The translations under genes were made by a program, and so were the position numbers. 64,000 bases of DNA from JAMBLL01 sp964460075 (lineage in GTDB: Bacteria; Actinomycetota; Acidimicrobiia; Spongiisociales; UBA5794), in the NCBI GenBank assembly GCA_964460075.1, contig CAYWPC010000007.1:1-64000 (forward strand). The letters are read 5' to 3'. Positions 52,933 to 62,201 of this stretch are shown piece by piece. The notes beneath the pieces were generated by a model. It searched no databases and was not told the DNA's origin. It worked only from the letters and a program-made list of their open reading frames with translations. Every line of letters begins with the position of its first letter. The first letter of the stretch is position 1.

Positions 52933-54162
52933 ATGACAGACTTCACGATCAGGCCGGTCACCGCTGAGGAATACCCGACCTTTGTCACTGCGCTCGTCGA
53001 GGGCTTCTCGGACGATGTGCCATCGGACACCTTCACCGACAATATCAGAGTCACGTTGCCCCCAGAGCGGACGTTGGCGGTGTTCGACGGTGGAGACATC
53101 GTCGCGACGTTCGGCTGGTACGACCTCGACCTCACGGTGCCTGGTGGCACGGTCAAGATGGAGGGAACAACGGTCGTGACGGTGTTTCCGACACATCGGC
53201 GAATGGGCCTTTTGCGTGACATGATGCGTCTTCACCTGGACGATGCCGTGGAGAATGGCTATCCGATCGCGGGGCTGTGGGCATCAGAGAGCAACATTTA
53301 CGGCCGGTTCGGATACGGGGTGGCGACCTACGGCAACACGGTCACGATGGATGGTCCACGCATCGCCTTTCGAGAGGACGTTCCCGTGGAGAGAGTTCGG
53401 CGCATTCAGCGGGACGGCGCCAGCAAGATTCTGTCTCCGATATTTGACCGTGTGTGCTCTTCGACACCTGGCATGTTTGCGCGCGATGAGACCTGGTGGG
53501 TCAGCGAGATCCTCAAGGATGAGGAGTGGATGAAGAAGGGAAGGACGTCGCATCGCCACGTCGTCCATGACGGTCGCGATGGGCCGGATGGATACGCCAT
53601 CTACCGGCAGAAGGCGAGCGAGAGCGAGGACGGCCACGCCGATGGGACGGTCAGCGTGGTCGAGATCATTGCAGATTCGCCGTTGGCGGAAGCGTCGCTG
53701 TGGTCGTATCTCACCAGGGTGGATGGCTCACCGAACGTCAGATCGTGGAATGTTCCGCTCGATCATCGGCTCCCGATGATGGTCACAGAGCCACGGAGGG
53801 TCCGGGTCGTCTCGGCGTTCGACGCATTGTGGGTGCGGATTCTCGATGTGGTGGTGGCTCTCGAGTCGAGGACATACGAGGCCGATGGAGTCGTGGTGTT
53901 TTCGGTTGTCGACCCATTCAGGCCAGGGACCGCAGGAATCTACAGCCTGAGCGTGGTCGACGGTATCGGTACGTGTGAGCGGTCGGACGCAGAGCCGATG
54001 ATTGACGTTGACATCGATGTTCTCGGTGCCTTGTATCTGGGAGCTGGACGCACGACCGGGTATGAAGCGGCAAACCGGATTCGTGGTTCTCGCACAGCTA
54101 TTGATGTGTTTGACAGGATGTTTCGCACAGCGAACCAGCCCTGGTGCAACCAGGTCTTTTAG
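52933..54162 (+). CDS. Eis-family GNAT acetyltransferase
   Basis: A 409-residue protein of the Eis (enhanced intracellular survival) type: N-terminal GNAT domain with the acetyl-CoA loop 'VTVFPTHRRMGLLRDMMR', 'LWASESNIYGRFGYGVAT' (with the usual catalytic-region Tyr), a second GNAT-like domain in the middle, and an SCP-2-like C-terminal domain. The chain ends in Phe ('NQPWCNQVF'), matching Eis, whose C-terminal carboxylate works in catalysis. The family acetylates amines, including aminoglycosides in some species. ATG 52933 is 65 nt from the divergent oxidoreductase start. Confidence 0.87.
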   Translation: MTDFTIRPVTAEEYPTFVTALVEGFSDDVPSDTFTDNIRVTLPPERTLAVFDGGDIVATFGWYDLDLTVPGGTVKMEGTTVVTVFPTHRRMGLLRDMMRLHLDDAVENGYPIAGLWASESNIYGRFGYGVATYGNTVTMDGPRIAFREDVPVERVRRIQRDGASKILSPIFDRVCSSTPGMFARDETWWVSEILKDEEWMKKGRTSHRHVVHDGRDGPDGYAIYRQKASESEDGHADGTVSVVEIIADSPLAEASLWSYLTRVDGSPNVRSWNVPLDHRLPMMVTEPRRVRVVSAFDALWVRILDVVVALESRTYEADGVVVFSVVDPFRPGTAGIYSLSVVDGIGTCERSDAEPMIDVDIDVLGALYLGAGRTTGYEAANRIRGSRTAIDVFDRMFRTANQPWCNQVF

Positions 54163-54176
54163 CCAACTCGCACGCA

Positions 54177-54240
54177 CTCCCACACGTCTTGCGTAGATTT
54201 CCGCAACATGTTGCGGAAATCTACGCAAGACGTGTGGGAG
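54177..54240. repeat. Perfect 64-nt palindrome between convergent genes (palindrome family, copy 3)
   Basis: Two 32-nt arms pair without mismatch around 54208/54209. Each arm contains TTGCGTAGATTTCCGCAACA, so it shares GCGTAG and CCGCAA with copy 1, while the bases between differ (ATTT instead of GAAA). It lies between the 3' ends of the Eis-type gene and tusA. No T-run follows either arm. Confidence 0.96.
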
Positions 54241-54250
54241 GGACGGGTGC

Positions 54251-54499
54251 TCAGCCCTTCTCGATCCAAAACACCTGCGTGGTGTCCCTGTTTTCGGTCT
54301 TGACGAGGCGGTCGCCGCGCTGTCGGGCGAGGGCAGGGATGTCGGCGAGCGATCCGGGATCAGTGCAGATCAGCTCGAGTACCTGGCCCTTGTTCATCGT
54401 CTTGAGCGCAAGCGCCGCCTTGTACACCGGTAGCGGGCAGAGCAGCCCAGACGTGTCGAGGGTCACCGCAGCCGTGATGTCAGTCGATTTCGCAGTCAT
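54251..54499 (-). CDS. tusA: TusA/SirA-family sulfur carrier protein
   Basis: An 82-residue protein with the hallmark 'LDTSGLLCPLPVYKAALAL', where Cys carries persulfide sulfur (CPxP motif), and 'LICTDPGSLADIPALAR'. TusA-type proteins pass sulfur to tRNA thiolation, molybdenum cofactor or other acceptors. ATG 54499 has GGAGA about 7 nt upstream; the ORF extension to 54625 is the 3' end of the cysteine synthase gene. It starts 31 nt after that gene, so the two likely form an operon under the cysteine leader. Confidence 0.92.
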   Translation of the reverse strand: MTAKSTDITAAVTLDTSGLLCPLPVYKAALALKTMNKGQVLELICTDPGSLADIPALARQRGDRLVKTENRDTTQVFWIEKG

Positions 54500-54530
54500 T
54501 ACCTGTCTCTCCTTGTGTTCGTGTTCGCTC

Positions 54531-55520
54531 TCAGGCGGTCGGTATCCCGTCTGTTCCGAGCAGGTCCTTGAAATACGTCGTGTACTTGGCTCCACCATCA
54601 GGTGAGACACCAACGACGACACCATTCTCGAGATTCCCGTACGTTTCGATCGCGTGGGCGATCGCTCCCGTTGATGGCCCGACGAGCAATCCGTCTTGTC
54701 GATGGAGTCGAAGCGTCATCTCGTATGCCGGGTCGTCGCTCACGGTCACGACGTCATCGATCACGCTCCAGTCGAGATTTCCCGGTTCCTTGGCCTCTGC
54801 GAAGCTCTTGAGGCCAGGGAGCCTGTGACCCTTGTCCGGTTCTATGGCGATAATCCGCACATCCGGGTTCCGCTCCTTCAGATACCGACCAACACCTGTG
54901 ATCGTTCCACAGGTTCCGAAGCCTGCGAAGAAGGCGCTGACCTCGCCTGCGGTCTGTCTCCAGATCTCGGGCCCTGTGCCCTCATAGTGGGCGCGGACGT
55001 TCTCCGGATTCTCATACTGGTCAGGCATCACATAGCGCTCTCCGTCTTGGGAGGCTGCGAGGGATCGTGCAAGTGCGATTGCACCATCCTTGGGATGGTC
55101 CACGGGGCACAGGTCGTCAGGGGTCTCCCACACTTCCGCGCCGAGCATTCTCAGTATCGTCTTGGTCTCTTCCGGGACACCATCAGGAATGGTTATGGTG
55201 ACCTTCGTGCCCCGTGCCGCACCGAGCGCAGCAAGAGCGATGGCGGTGTTACCTGACGATGCCTCGACGATCTCTCGGTTCTCCAGCGCGCCACTCTCTG
55301 CCAGGCCTTCTATGAGGTAGGCGGCAGCGCGGTCCTTGATCGAGCCGAACGGGTTGAGCCACTCCAACTTGAGATACACGTTGTCGGCCGATATGGCGTT
55401 GCGCACCCGCACCAAGGGCGTGGGGTTGTCGACATCTGGGAGCAGATCTCGGATGTCCTCGTATCTGCGCAACGAGCGATCCGACCGTTTGGCCTTGGTT
55501 GGCAATGCATCGATGGTCAT
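54531..55520 (-). CDS. Cysteine synthase-family PLP enzyme
   Basis: A 329-residue fold-type II PLP enzyme: the PLP lysine in 'LNPFGSIKDRAAAYL', 'VEASSGNTAIALAALGAARG' (substrate loop), 'AFFAGFGTCGTITGVGRYLK' (phosphate-binding glycines) and 'LLVGPSTGAIAHAI'. It resembles CysK/CysM and the cystathionine beta-synthase core. The acceptor may be O-acetylserine or another activated serine or homoserine; not decided. The cysteine leader upstream and tusA downstream argue for a role in sulfur assimilation. ATG 55520 follows AGGAG by about 10 nt. Confidence 0.88.
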   Translation of the reverse strand: MTIDALPTKAKRSDRSLRRYEDIRDLLPDVDNPTPLVRVRNAISADNVYLKLEWLNPFGSIKDRAAAYLIEGLAESGALENREIVEASSGNTAIALAALGAARGTKVTITIPDGVPEETKTILRMLGAEVWETPDDLCPVDHPKDGAIALARSLAASQDGERYVMPDQYENPENVRAHYEGTGPEIWRQTAGEVSAFFAGFGTCGTITGVGRYLKERNPDVRIIAIEPDKGHRLPGLKSFAEAKEPGNLDWSVIDDVVTVSDDPAYEMTLRLHRQDGLLVGPSTGAIAHAIETYGNLENGVVVGVSPDGGAKYTTYFKDLLGTDGIPTA

Positions 55521-55542
55521 GAAAGGACATCTCCTGTCTCAA

Positions 55543-55578
55543 TAAAAAGGACCCGCTCGGGCGGGGCGCCGGGCGGGT
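55543..55578 (-). terminator. Intrinsic terminator in the cysteine synthase leader (attenuator)
   Basis: Read on the minus strand, ACCCGC (5' arm, 55578 side) pairs with GCGGGT (55551-55556), with additional GC pairing inside, and TCCTTTTT follows directly. It ends about 20 nt before the cysteine synthase ATG, so it must be bypassed for the gene to be read. It is placed as expected for attenuation downstream of the poly-cysteine leader peptide. Confidence 0.8.
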
Positions 55579-55611
55579 AGTGAAGGTCGTTGGGCTAGAT
55601 CGATGTGAAAG

Positions 55612-55677
55612 CTAAGAACCTCCGCGCGCGGCTATGTCGGTACAACAACACATCGCGCTGCGAGAAGAGAGGTCCAT
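55612..55677 (-). CDS. Poly-cysteine leader peptide
   Basis: A 21-codon ORF: ATG 55677, stop TAG at 55612-55614. Residues 10-12 are three Cys, encoded by consecutive TGT codons (55642-55650). A -10 hexamer TATCAT is only 10 nt upstream, so the mRNA would be leaderless or nearly so. Translation through or stalling at the Cys codons would sense charged tRNA-Cys and control the terminator 34 nt downstream. Short leaderless poly-Cys ORFs acting as cysteine attenuators have been described in mycobacteria; that this one works the same way is inference. Confidence 0.75.
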   Translation of the reverse strand: MDLSSRSAMCCCTDIAARGGS

Positions 55678-55687
55678 GATGCAGCGA

Positions 55688-55717
55688 ATGATAGCGAGCT
55701 GTTCGGTTCGATTGTCC
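55688..55717 (-). promoter_or_regulatory. Candidate promoter of the cysteine operon
   Basis: On the minus strand GGACAA (55712-55717) and TATCAT (55688-55693) are 18 nt apart. A transcript would begin around 55681, 3-4 nt before the leader ATG. The -10 fits a sigma-70-type element; the -35 is weak. Confidence 0.5.
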
Positions 55718-55900
55718 GAATTGTGCGGTTGAGGTCGAATCTGCTCTGTCGACTCTTCGATGAGGCATGCTGGATTCGCTCCGTGGCAAGCCGTGTACTC
55801 TGGAGCGCTCCCAGGGGAGGTCAGCCTCTGGGCGCGCCCACCCGCTGTTTGGGAGGCGCTGGACGTGAGGCGAGGAAGTATGGGCAGGGAGCACCCCAAC

Positions 55901-58900
55901 ATGGCAGAGACCGGAGGTCTCTACCACGCTGCCCTCGATCACGATTCGTGCGGAATCGGTTTCGTTGCAGACATCAAGGGCCGCAGGAGCCACCAGATCG
56001 TCGCTCAGGGGCTCACCGTGCTCGCGAATCTGACGCACCGCGGTGCCGTTGGGGCCGACCCGCTAGCCGGTGACGGCGCAGGAATGTTGTTGCAGATACC
56101 AGACGGGTTCTTACGGCCAGAGATGCTGGATCTTGGGATCGACCTCCCACCTGCAGGCACGTACGGAGTTGGGCTCGTCTTCCTGCCACAGGATCCCGCA
56201 GACCGGATCGCATGTGAGGACCTCCTCACTGAGCTGGTGGTTCGCGAGGGTCAGCAGCTCTTGGGATGGCGTGACGTTCCTGTCGACTCGTCATGTCTCG
56301 GTGAAAGTGTCAAGCCGATCGAGCCGGTGATTCGTCAACTATTCATCGGTCGTGGTGGAGACATCGTCGATGCAGACCATTTCGAGCGCAAGCTCTTCGT
56401 GATTCGCAAACAGGCCCACATTCTGTTGGGTAAACGCGACAGAGATCTCATGGATAGGGGCAGGTTCTACGTCACGTCGATGTCGGCGAGGACGATTACG
56501 TATAAGGGCATGATGCTCGCTGAGAACCTTGCGACGTATTACAAGGATCTTGCGGACGAACGGATCGAGTCGGCTCTGGCGCTTGTCCACCAACGGTTCT
56601 CAACGAACACGTCCCCGTCGTGGCGTCTTGCTCAGCCGTTCCGCTATCTGTGCCACAACGGCGAGATCAACACGGTTCAGGGGAACGTCAACTGGATGAT
56701 GGCTCGCAGGCAGAACATGTCCTCTGACATCATCGGTGACGACCTCGAGAAGCTGTGGCCCCTGATTGGTGACGGGTCGTCAGACTCCGCAACGTTCGAC
56801 AACGCGCTCGAATTGCTGCTCGCCGGCGGCTACTCCCTCGGTCACGCAATGATGCTGATGATCCCAGAGGCTTGGGCAGACAACCCGCTGATGGACAGAG
56901 GCCGCAAAGCCTTCTACGAATATCATGCAGCGCTCATGGAGCCGTGGGACGGGCCTGCGGCCGTGGCATTCACCGACGGTAGGCAGATCGGGGCGACCCT
57001 CGATCGAAACGGGCTACGTCCCGCCCGCTACTTCATCACGGACGACGACCTGGTCGTTATGGCATCCGAGATGGGTGTGCTCGACATTCCAGAGGAGAAG
57101 ATCGTCAAGAAGTGGCGACTCCAGCCGGGCAAGATGCTGCTGATCGACCTCGAACAGGGTCGGATCATCGACGACGCGGAGCTCAAGGACTCCCTCTCTG
57201 GTGCTAAGCCCTACCAGCAGTGGCTCGACGAAACACAGATACACATCGCCGCGCTCCCGCCGGAGGTCGCGGCCATGGGTCCAGACAAAGCAACGCTGGA
57301 GACAGCGCAGAAGGCATTCGGCTACACCAGGGAGGACATCGAGTTCTTCCTGAAACCAATGGCATCCCACGGGATGGATCCGATCGGTTCGATGGGCCGT
57401 GACACGCCCCCCGCCGTGCTGTCGGACCGCCCCAAGATGCTGTACGACTACTTCAAGGAGAGATTCGCACAGGTCACCAACCCACCGATCGATCCGATCA
57501 GGGAGGAGACCGTGATGTCGCTCGTGTCTCTCATTGGTCCCCGCCCGAATCTGTTGGATCTCAACACCGGCGGCACGCATAAGCGGCTTGAGGTAACCCA
57601 TCCGATCCTCACGAACGTAGATTTGGAGCGTGTCCGACGTATCGAAAATCATGTGGACGACGCCTTCCGCACTCGCAAGCTGAGCATCTGCTACCCGGCG
57701 GGTGAAGGTGCTGCCGGCATGCGAGAGGCGTTGGAGCGGCTGTGCGACAAGGCGATTGAGACCGTGCGTGACGGTCGCAACATTCTCATCCTCTCGGACC
57801 GGTATCTCGAAGTTGATCGGATCGCCATTCCTGCGTTGCTGGCAACTGCGGCTGTTCACCACCACCTGATCAAGGCTGGGCTGCGCACCGAGGTGGGCCT
57901 GGTCGTCGAGACGGGCGAGGCGCGGCAGGTGCACGATTTCTGTCTCCTCGGCGGCTACGGCGCCGAAGCCATCAACCCGTATCTCGCATTCGACAGCATT
58001 CATGCCCTCGTTGACGAGCTTCCAGGTACGCCTTCGCCACAAGAAGCCGAGAGGCGGTACACCAACGCAATCAACAAGGGCATGCTCAAGGTGATGTCGA
58101 AAATGGGCATCTCCACGTTCCAGTCGTACTGCGGTGCGCAGATCTTCGATGCGATAGGTCTGAGCGACGAATTCGTCGAACGGTATTTCACAGGCACGCC
58201 ATCGGTCATCTCCGGTGTCGGCCTTGACGAGATCGCTGCCGAGACGGTGCGCCGGCACGATGCTGCCTTCGGCGCGACGACGCAGCGCTCCACCGGGCTC
58301 GACGTAGGAGGCGACTATGCGTTCCGACTCCGCGGCGAACAGCACGTTTGGACCCCAGAGACGATTTCGACCCTCCAGCACTCGGTTCGATCTGGTGACT
58401 ACGAACTGTTCTGCGAGTACACCGCCATGGTCGACGACCAAACCCGCAAGCTGAAGAACTTACGGGGCCTCTTCGAGTTCGACTACGTCGAGGGGGCAAT
58501 CCCTCTCGAGGAGGTGGAACCGGCGTCTGAGATCGTGAAACGGTTCGCTACCGGCGCCATGTCGTTCGGTTCGATCTCGTGGGAGGCGCACACCAACCTC
58601 GCGATCGCGATGAATCGGCTCGGCGCCAAGTCGAATACCGGTGAGGGCGGGGAGGAACCGAGCAGGTTCGCGCCGTTGGAGAACGGCGACTCGATGCGCT
58701 CGGCAGTCAAACAAGTCGCATCCGGTCGATTCGGCGTGACCACAGAGTACCTGGTGAACGCCGACGACATTCAGATCAAGATGGCTCAGGGAGCCAAGCC
58801 GGGTGAGGGTGGCCAACTGCCAGGCCACAAGGTGAACGAGTGGATCGCTGCGGTGCGTCACTCAACACCAGGCGTCGGCTTGATCTCGCCCCCGCCGCAC

Positions 58901-60490
58901 CACGACATCTACTCGATCGAGGACCTCAAGCAACTCATTCTCGACCTCAAGAACGTCAACCCGAGCGCCCGCATCAGTGTGAAGCTCGTCTCAGAGGTTG
59001 GCGTTGGCACCATCGCGGCAGGTGTTGCCAAGGCGTATGCCGATCACGTGCTGATCTCGGGCAACGAGGGCGGCACCGGTGCGAGCCCTCTCACATCGGT
59101 GATGCAGGCGGGGTCGCACTGGGAGATCGGACTCGCCGAAGCACATCAGACCTTGGTGGCGAATGGGCTGCGTGGCCGCATCGCGGTCCAAACAGACGGT
59201 GGCATCCGCACGGGCCGTGACGTTGTGATTGCTGCGCTCCTCGGAGCCGACGAGGTTGGTTTCGGCACGGCGGCTCTCATCTCTCAGGGGTGCATCCTGG
59301 TACGAAAGTGCCACCTCAACACCTGTCCTGTGGGCGTCGCGACGCAAGACCCTGAGCTTCGCAAACTGTTTCCCGGCACCCCGGAGCACGTCGTTAACTT
59401 TTTCATGTTCATCGCCGAGCAGACGCGCAGGATCATGGCCGAATTGGGCTTCCGCAGCTACGCCGAGATGATTGGCCAAACAGATCGCTTGCGTGTGAAG
59501 GGTGCGATCGAGCATTGGAAAGCGCGAGGCCTCGACTTCTCCAAGGTTCTGTTCAAGCCCCAGCCGCCGCCAGGTGTCGCGACGAGCAACACAGAGAAGC
59601 AACGTCACACGCTCCAGCGCGCACTCGACAACGGCCTCATCCTTGAGGCGATGCCTGCCCTCGAGACAGGGCAGGCAGTGTCGATCGAGCGTTCGATCAG
59701 TAACACGAACCTTGCCGTCGGTGCGATGCTCTCGGGCGAGGTTGCCCGTAGGTACGGGCATGCCGGCCTGCGCGATGACACCATCCACATCGCGTTGCGC
59801 GGAACTGCTGGGCAGAGCTTCGGGGCATGGCTGGCACGCGGTGTCACGCTGCATCTCGAAGGCGATGCCAACGACTACGTCGGCAAGGGCTTGTCCGGTG
59901 GCCGCATCGTGATCGAAGCAGAGCCTGCGGGGCCGACCGTCCCCCGAGAGAATGTCATCATTGGCAACACGGTGCTCTACGGCGCCATATCTGGCGACTG
60001 CTACTTCAACGGTGGAGCAGGGGAGCGCTTCGCCGTCCGCAACTCTGGTGCGATCGCCGTCGTCGAACGTATTGGTGACCATGGCTGTGAGTACATGACG
60101 GGTGGATGTGTCGTGGTGATCGGCAAGGCTGGTAGGAACTTCGGCGCGGGGATGAGCGGAGGGATCGCGTACGTAATCGACGACGCCTCAGACTTCGAGC
60201 AACGAGTGAACCATCAGATGGTCGAAATCGAGAGGGTGACGATCGACGATGAGAGCCCTCACGGCCTCACTGACGACCCCACTCCTGAGGAACTTCTCGC
60301 CGATCCTTTGAGCCATGACGTATGGCGACTCAGAACGCTCATAGCGCGCCATGGTCGCCTGACGAACAGTTCGAGGGCTCACGAGATTCTCGACAACTTC
60401 GAGGAGTATTTGCCTCGGTTCTACAAGGTCGTGCCGATCGAGTACCGCAGGGCACTTGAGGAGCGTCGCACGACGGTTGCGAGCGCGTGA
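55901..60490 (+). CDS. gltB: Glutamate synthase (NADPH) large subunit
   Basis: GltB moves the amide of glutamine to 2-oxoglutarate. About 1529 residues: a short propeptide then the glutaminase nucleophile Cys ('DHDSCGIGFVAD', Cys near residue 17), the central domain, the FMN/2-oxoglutarate barrel ('GAMSFGSISWEAH', 'PGEGGQLPGHKV', 'SPPPHHDIYSIEDLKQLI', 'LVSEVGVGTIAAGVAKAYAD') with 3Fe-4S cysteines in 'GCILVRKCHLNTCPVGVA', and the C-terminal beta helix with glycine repeats. ATG 55901 has GGGAG 9 nt upstream. Upstream starts (55865, 55880) would only lengthen the removed propeptide. Confidence 0.95.
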   Translation: MAETGGLYHAALDHDSCGIGFVADIKGRRSHQIVAQGLTVLANLTHRGAVGADPLAGDGAGMLLQIPDGFLRPEMLDLGIDLPPAGTYGVGLVFLPQDPADRIACEDLLTELVVREGQQLLGWRDVPVDSSCLGESVKPIEPVIRQLFIGRGGDIVDADHFERKLFVIRKQAHILLGKRDRDLMDRGRFYVTSMSARTITYKGMMLAENLATYYKDLADERIESALALVHQRFSTNTSPSWRLAQPFRYLCHNGEINTVQGNVNWMMARRQNMSSDIIGDDLEKLWPLIGDGSSDSATFDNALELLLAGGYSLGHAMMLMIPEAWADNPLMDRGRKAFYEYHAALMEPWDGPAAVAFTDGRQIGATLDRNGLRPARYFITDDDLVVMASEMGVLDIPEEKIVKKWRLQPGKMLLIDLEQGRIIDDAELKDSLSGAKPYQQWLDETQIHIAALPPEVAAMGPDKATLETAQKAFGYTREDIEFFLKPMASHGMDPIGSMGRDTPPAVLSDRPKMLYDYFKERFAQVTNPPIDPIREETVMSLVSLIGPRPNLLDLNTGGTHKRLEVTHPILTNVDLERVRRIENHVDDAFRTRKLSICYPAGEGAAGMREALERLCDKAIETVRDGRNILILSDRYLEVDRIAIPALLATAAVHHHLIKAGLRTEVGLVVETGEARQVHDFCLLGGYGAEAINPYLAFDSIHALVDELPGTPSPQEAERRYTNAINKGMLKVMSKMGISTFQSYCGAQIFDAIGLSDEFVERYFTGTPSVISGVGLDEIAAETVRRHDAAFGATTQRSTGLDVGGDYAFRLRGEQHVWTPETISTLQHSVRSGDYELFCEYTAMVDDQTRKLKNLRGLFEFDYVEGAIPLEEVEPASEIVKRFATGAMSFGSISWEAHTNLAIAMNRLGAKSNTGEGGEEPSRFAPLENGDSMRSAVKQVASGRFGVTTEYLVNADDIQIKMAQGAKPGEGGQLPGHKVNEWIAAVRHSTPGVGLISPPPHHDIYSIEDLKQLILDLKNVNPSARISVKLVSEVGVGTIAAGVAKAYADHVLISGNEGGTGASPLTSVMQAGSHWEIGLAEAHQTLVANGLRGRIAVQTDGGIRTGRDVVIAALLGADEVGFGTAALISQGCILVRKCHLNTCPVGVATQDPELRKLFPGTPEHVVNFFMFIAEQTRRIMAELGFRSYAEMIGQTDRLRVKGAIEHWKARGLDFSKVLFKPQPPPGVATSNTEKQRHTLQRALDNGLILEAMPALETGQAVSIERSISNTNLAVGAMLSGEVARRYGHAGLRDDTIHIALRGTAGQSFGAWLARGVTLHLEGDANDYVGKGLSGGRIVIEAEPAGPTVPRENVIIGNTVLYGAISGDCYFNGGAGERFAVRNSGAIAVVERIGDHGCEYMTGGCVVVIGKAGRNFGAGMSGGIAYVIDDASDFEQRVNHQMVEIERVTIDDESPHGLTDDPTPEELLADPLSHDVWRLRTLIARHGRLTNSSRAHEILDNFEEYLPRFYKVVPIEYRRALEERRTTVASA

Positions 60491-61929
60491 TGGGTGCACC
60501 GACGGGGTTCCGCGAGATCGAGCGCAGAGATCGTGGCAATCTGGATGTAGAGGAGCGAACCAAGAGCTACGCCGAGTTCTCGATTCCGCTCACCGACGAA
60601 TCGGTTTCATCCCAGGGCGCTCGGTGTATCGATTGTGGTGTCCCGTACTGTCATTTCGGCTGTCCTGTTGACAACATCATCCCCGACTGGAACACCCTCG
60701 TGAACCGCGGCAGTTGGCGCGAAGCCATAGACGTGCTGCACTCGACGAACAACTTCCCTGAATTCACCGGTCGGGTCTGCCCCGCGCCGTGTGAGGAAGC
60801 GTGCACGCTCAACCTGCACGATGCCCCGGTGACGATCAAGACGATCGAGTACTCAATCATCGAGAAGGCGTGGCAGAATCGCTGGATTGAGCCACAGATA
60901 CCTGGCAGGCACACAGACAGGCGCGTCGCGGTGATCGGGTCGGGACCGTCCGGTCTCGCAGCAGCTCAGCAACTTGCTCGCGCTGGTCACAGGGTCGATG
61001 TGTTCGAGAAGCACGCCAAGATTGGCGGCCTCCTTCGGTATGGCATTCCCGATTTCAAGCTTGCCAAGTCTGCGATCGACCGTCGCTTGGCGCAGATGCA
61101 GGCAGAGGGCGTCGAGTTTCGTGTCAACAGTCATGTTGGCGTGAACGTTCCCGTCGAGCGCCTCGTCAACGAGTTTGATGCTGTGGTGCTTGCCGCAGGA
61201 TGTGAGAAGCCCCGCGATCTTTCGGTGCCAGGGAGGGGGCTTGCAGGCGTTCACTTCGCCATGGCATTCTTGACGCAACAGAACCGAAGAGTTGGTCGAG
61301 AGTCTCTTGAGGGTCAGGAGCCGATCACCGCCGAAGGCAAGCATGTGGTCGTCATCGGCGGTGGAGATACCGGCTCCGATTGCGTCGGTACCTCGATCCG
61401 GCAGGGAGCTGCCTCGGTGACACAACTCGAGCTGCTGCCTCGTCCCCCTGAGTTTCCCGACAAGATGCTGACGTGGCCGAACTGGCCGGCGAAGCTGCGA
61501 ACGTCCACGTCGCATGAGGAGGGGTGCGAACGGCTGTGGTCTGTTTCGACGACAGCGTTCGTTGGTTCAAACGGGTGCGTCGAGACGTTGAGGGGTGTCG
61601 GCGTCGACTGGAGCCAGGGTGACGGTCCCACAACGATGAGAGAGATCGAAGGGACCGAGTTCGAGATTCGAGCAGACCTCGTCCTGCTTGCAACAGGTTT
61701 CGTGAGTCCCGTTCATGATGGGCTTCTCGCACAACTCGGTGTTGATCTCGATCAGCGCGGCAATGTTGCGGCGAACGCAGACGACTACGGGACAAGCGTA
61801 CGAGGTGTCTTCGCCGCAGGTGACGTGCGGCGTGGCCAGTCACTGGTCGTGTGGGCAATACGCGAGGGCAGGCGTTGTGCGAGGGCTGTCGACGAATTCT
61901 TGATGGGCCACAGTGATCTTCCCTGCTGA
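60490..61929 (+). CDS. gltD: Glutamate synthase small subunit
   Basis: The 479-residue beta subunit passes electrons from NADPH through FAD to GltB. The N-terminal domain carries the 4Fe-4S cysteines ('CIDCGVPYCHFGCPVDNIIP' and 'GRVCPAPCEEAC'), the FAD site is 'VAVIGSGPSGLAAAQQLARA', and the NADPH site 'VVVIGGGDTGSDCVGTS', ending with 'VFAAGDVRRGQSLVVWAIREG'. ATG 60490 shares its A with the gltB stop (TGATG); GTG 60487 is an alternative. After it, 272 nt without a gene lead to sufB. Confidence 0.95.
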   Translation: MGAPTGFREIERRDRGNLDVEERTKSYAEFSIPLTDESVSSQGARCIDCGVPYCHFGCPVDNIIPDWNTLVNRGSWREAIDVLHSTNNFPEFTGRVCPAPCEEACTLNLHDAPVTIKTIEYSIIEKAWQNRWIEPQIPGRHTDRRVAVIGSGPSGLAAAQQLARAGHRVDVFEKHAKIGGLLRYGIPDFKLAKSAIDRRLAQMQAEGVEFRVNSHVGVNVPVERLVNEFDAVVLAAGCEKPRDLSVPGRGLAGVHFAMAFLTQQNRRVGRESLEGQEPITAEGKHVVVIGGGDTGSDCVGTSIRQGAASVTQLELLPRPPEFPDKMLTWPNWPAKLRTSTSHEEGCERLWSVSTTAFVGSNGCVETLRGVGVDWSQGDGPTTMREIEGTEFEIRADLVLLATGFVSPVHDGLLAQLGVDLDQRGNVAANADDYGTSVRGVFAAGDVRRGQSLVVWAIREGRRCARAVDEFLMGHSDLPC

Positions 61930-62201
61930 TCGGACGAGGATCACCGCGAACGAAACACGTCGATCACGCGTGGCTCACGGCTCAATTCAGGAACATTCGG
62001 TGTAGCGAGAGCGTTATGTGAGTACGAGTTGCGGCTCTCCCGGGTGGCCCGGTCTTCCCCACTCCCACTCGCAGCCACTCGGGTGAGTCGCACCAAGGTA
62101 TCTGCTTCGTCCCACATTCTTGAGATTCGTGTAGTTGATGCTTCAGGAGCGGTTACACTTGTTTCACCTAGCCGCGTAGTGCAATCTCGTGAGGAGTCAT
62201 C

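Noticed and set aside
55521..55620. SAM or other sulfur-related riboswitch ahead of the cysteine synthase gene
   Set aside because: No S-box-like conserved helices could be seen; the short Cys-rich ORF followed by a terminator explains the leader better.
57014..58441. 475-residue antisense frame inside gltB
   Set aside because: It lies fully within gltB, has an Arg/His/Val-rich composition typical of antisense reading of GC-rich genes, and no family motif.
61930..62201. Possible small RNA or regulator site between gltD and sufB
   Set aside because: Short GC hairpins (for example CCCGGGTGGCCCGG) exist, but there is no promoter-terminator pair or recognised fold. A TTGATG/TACACT pair has only 13-nt spacing.
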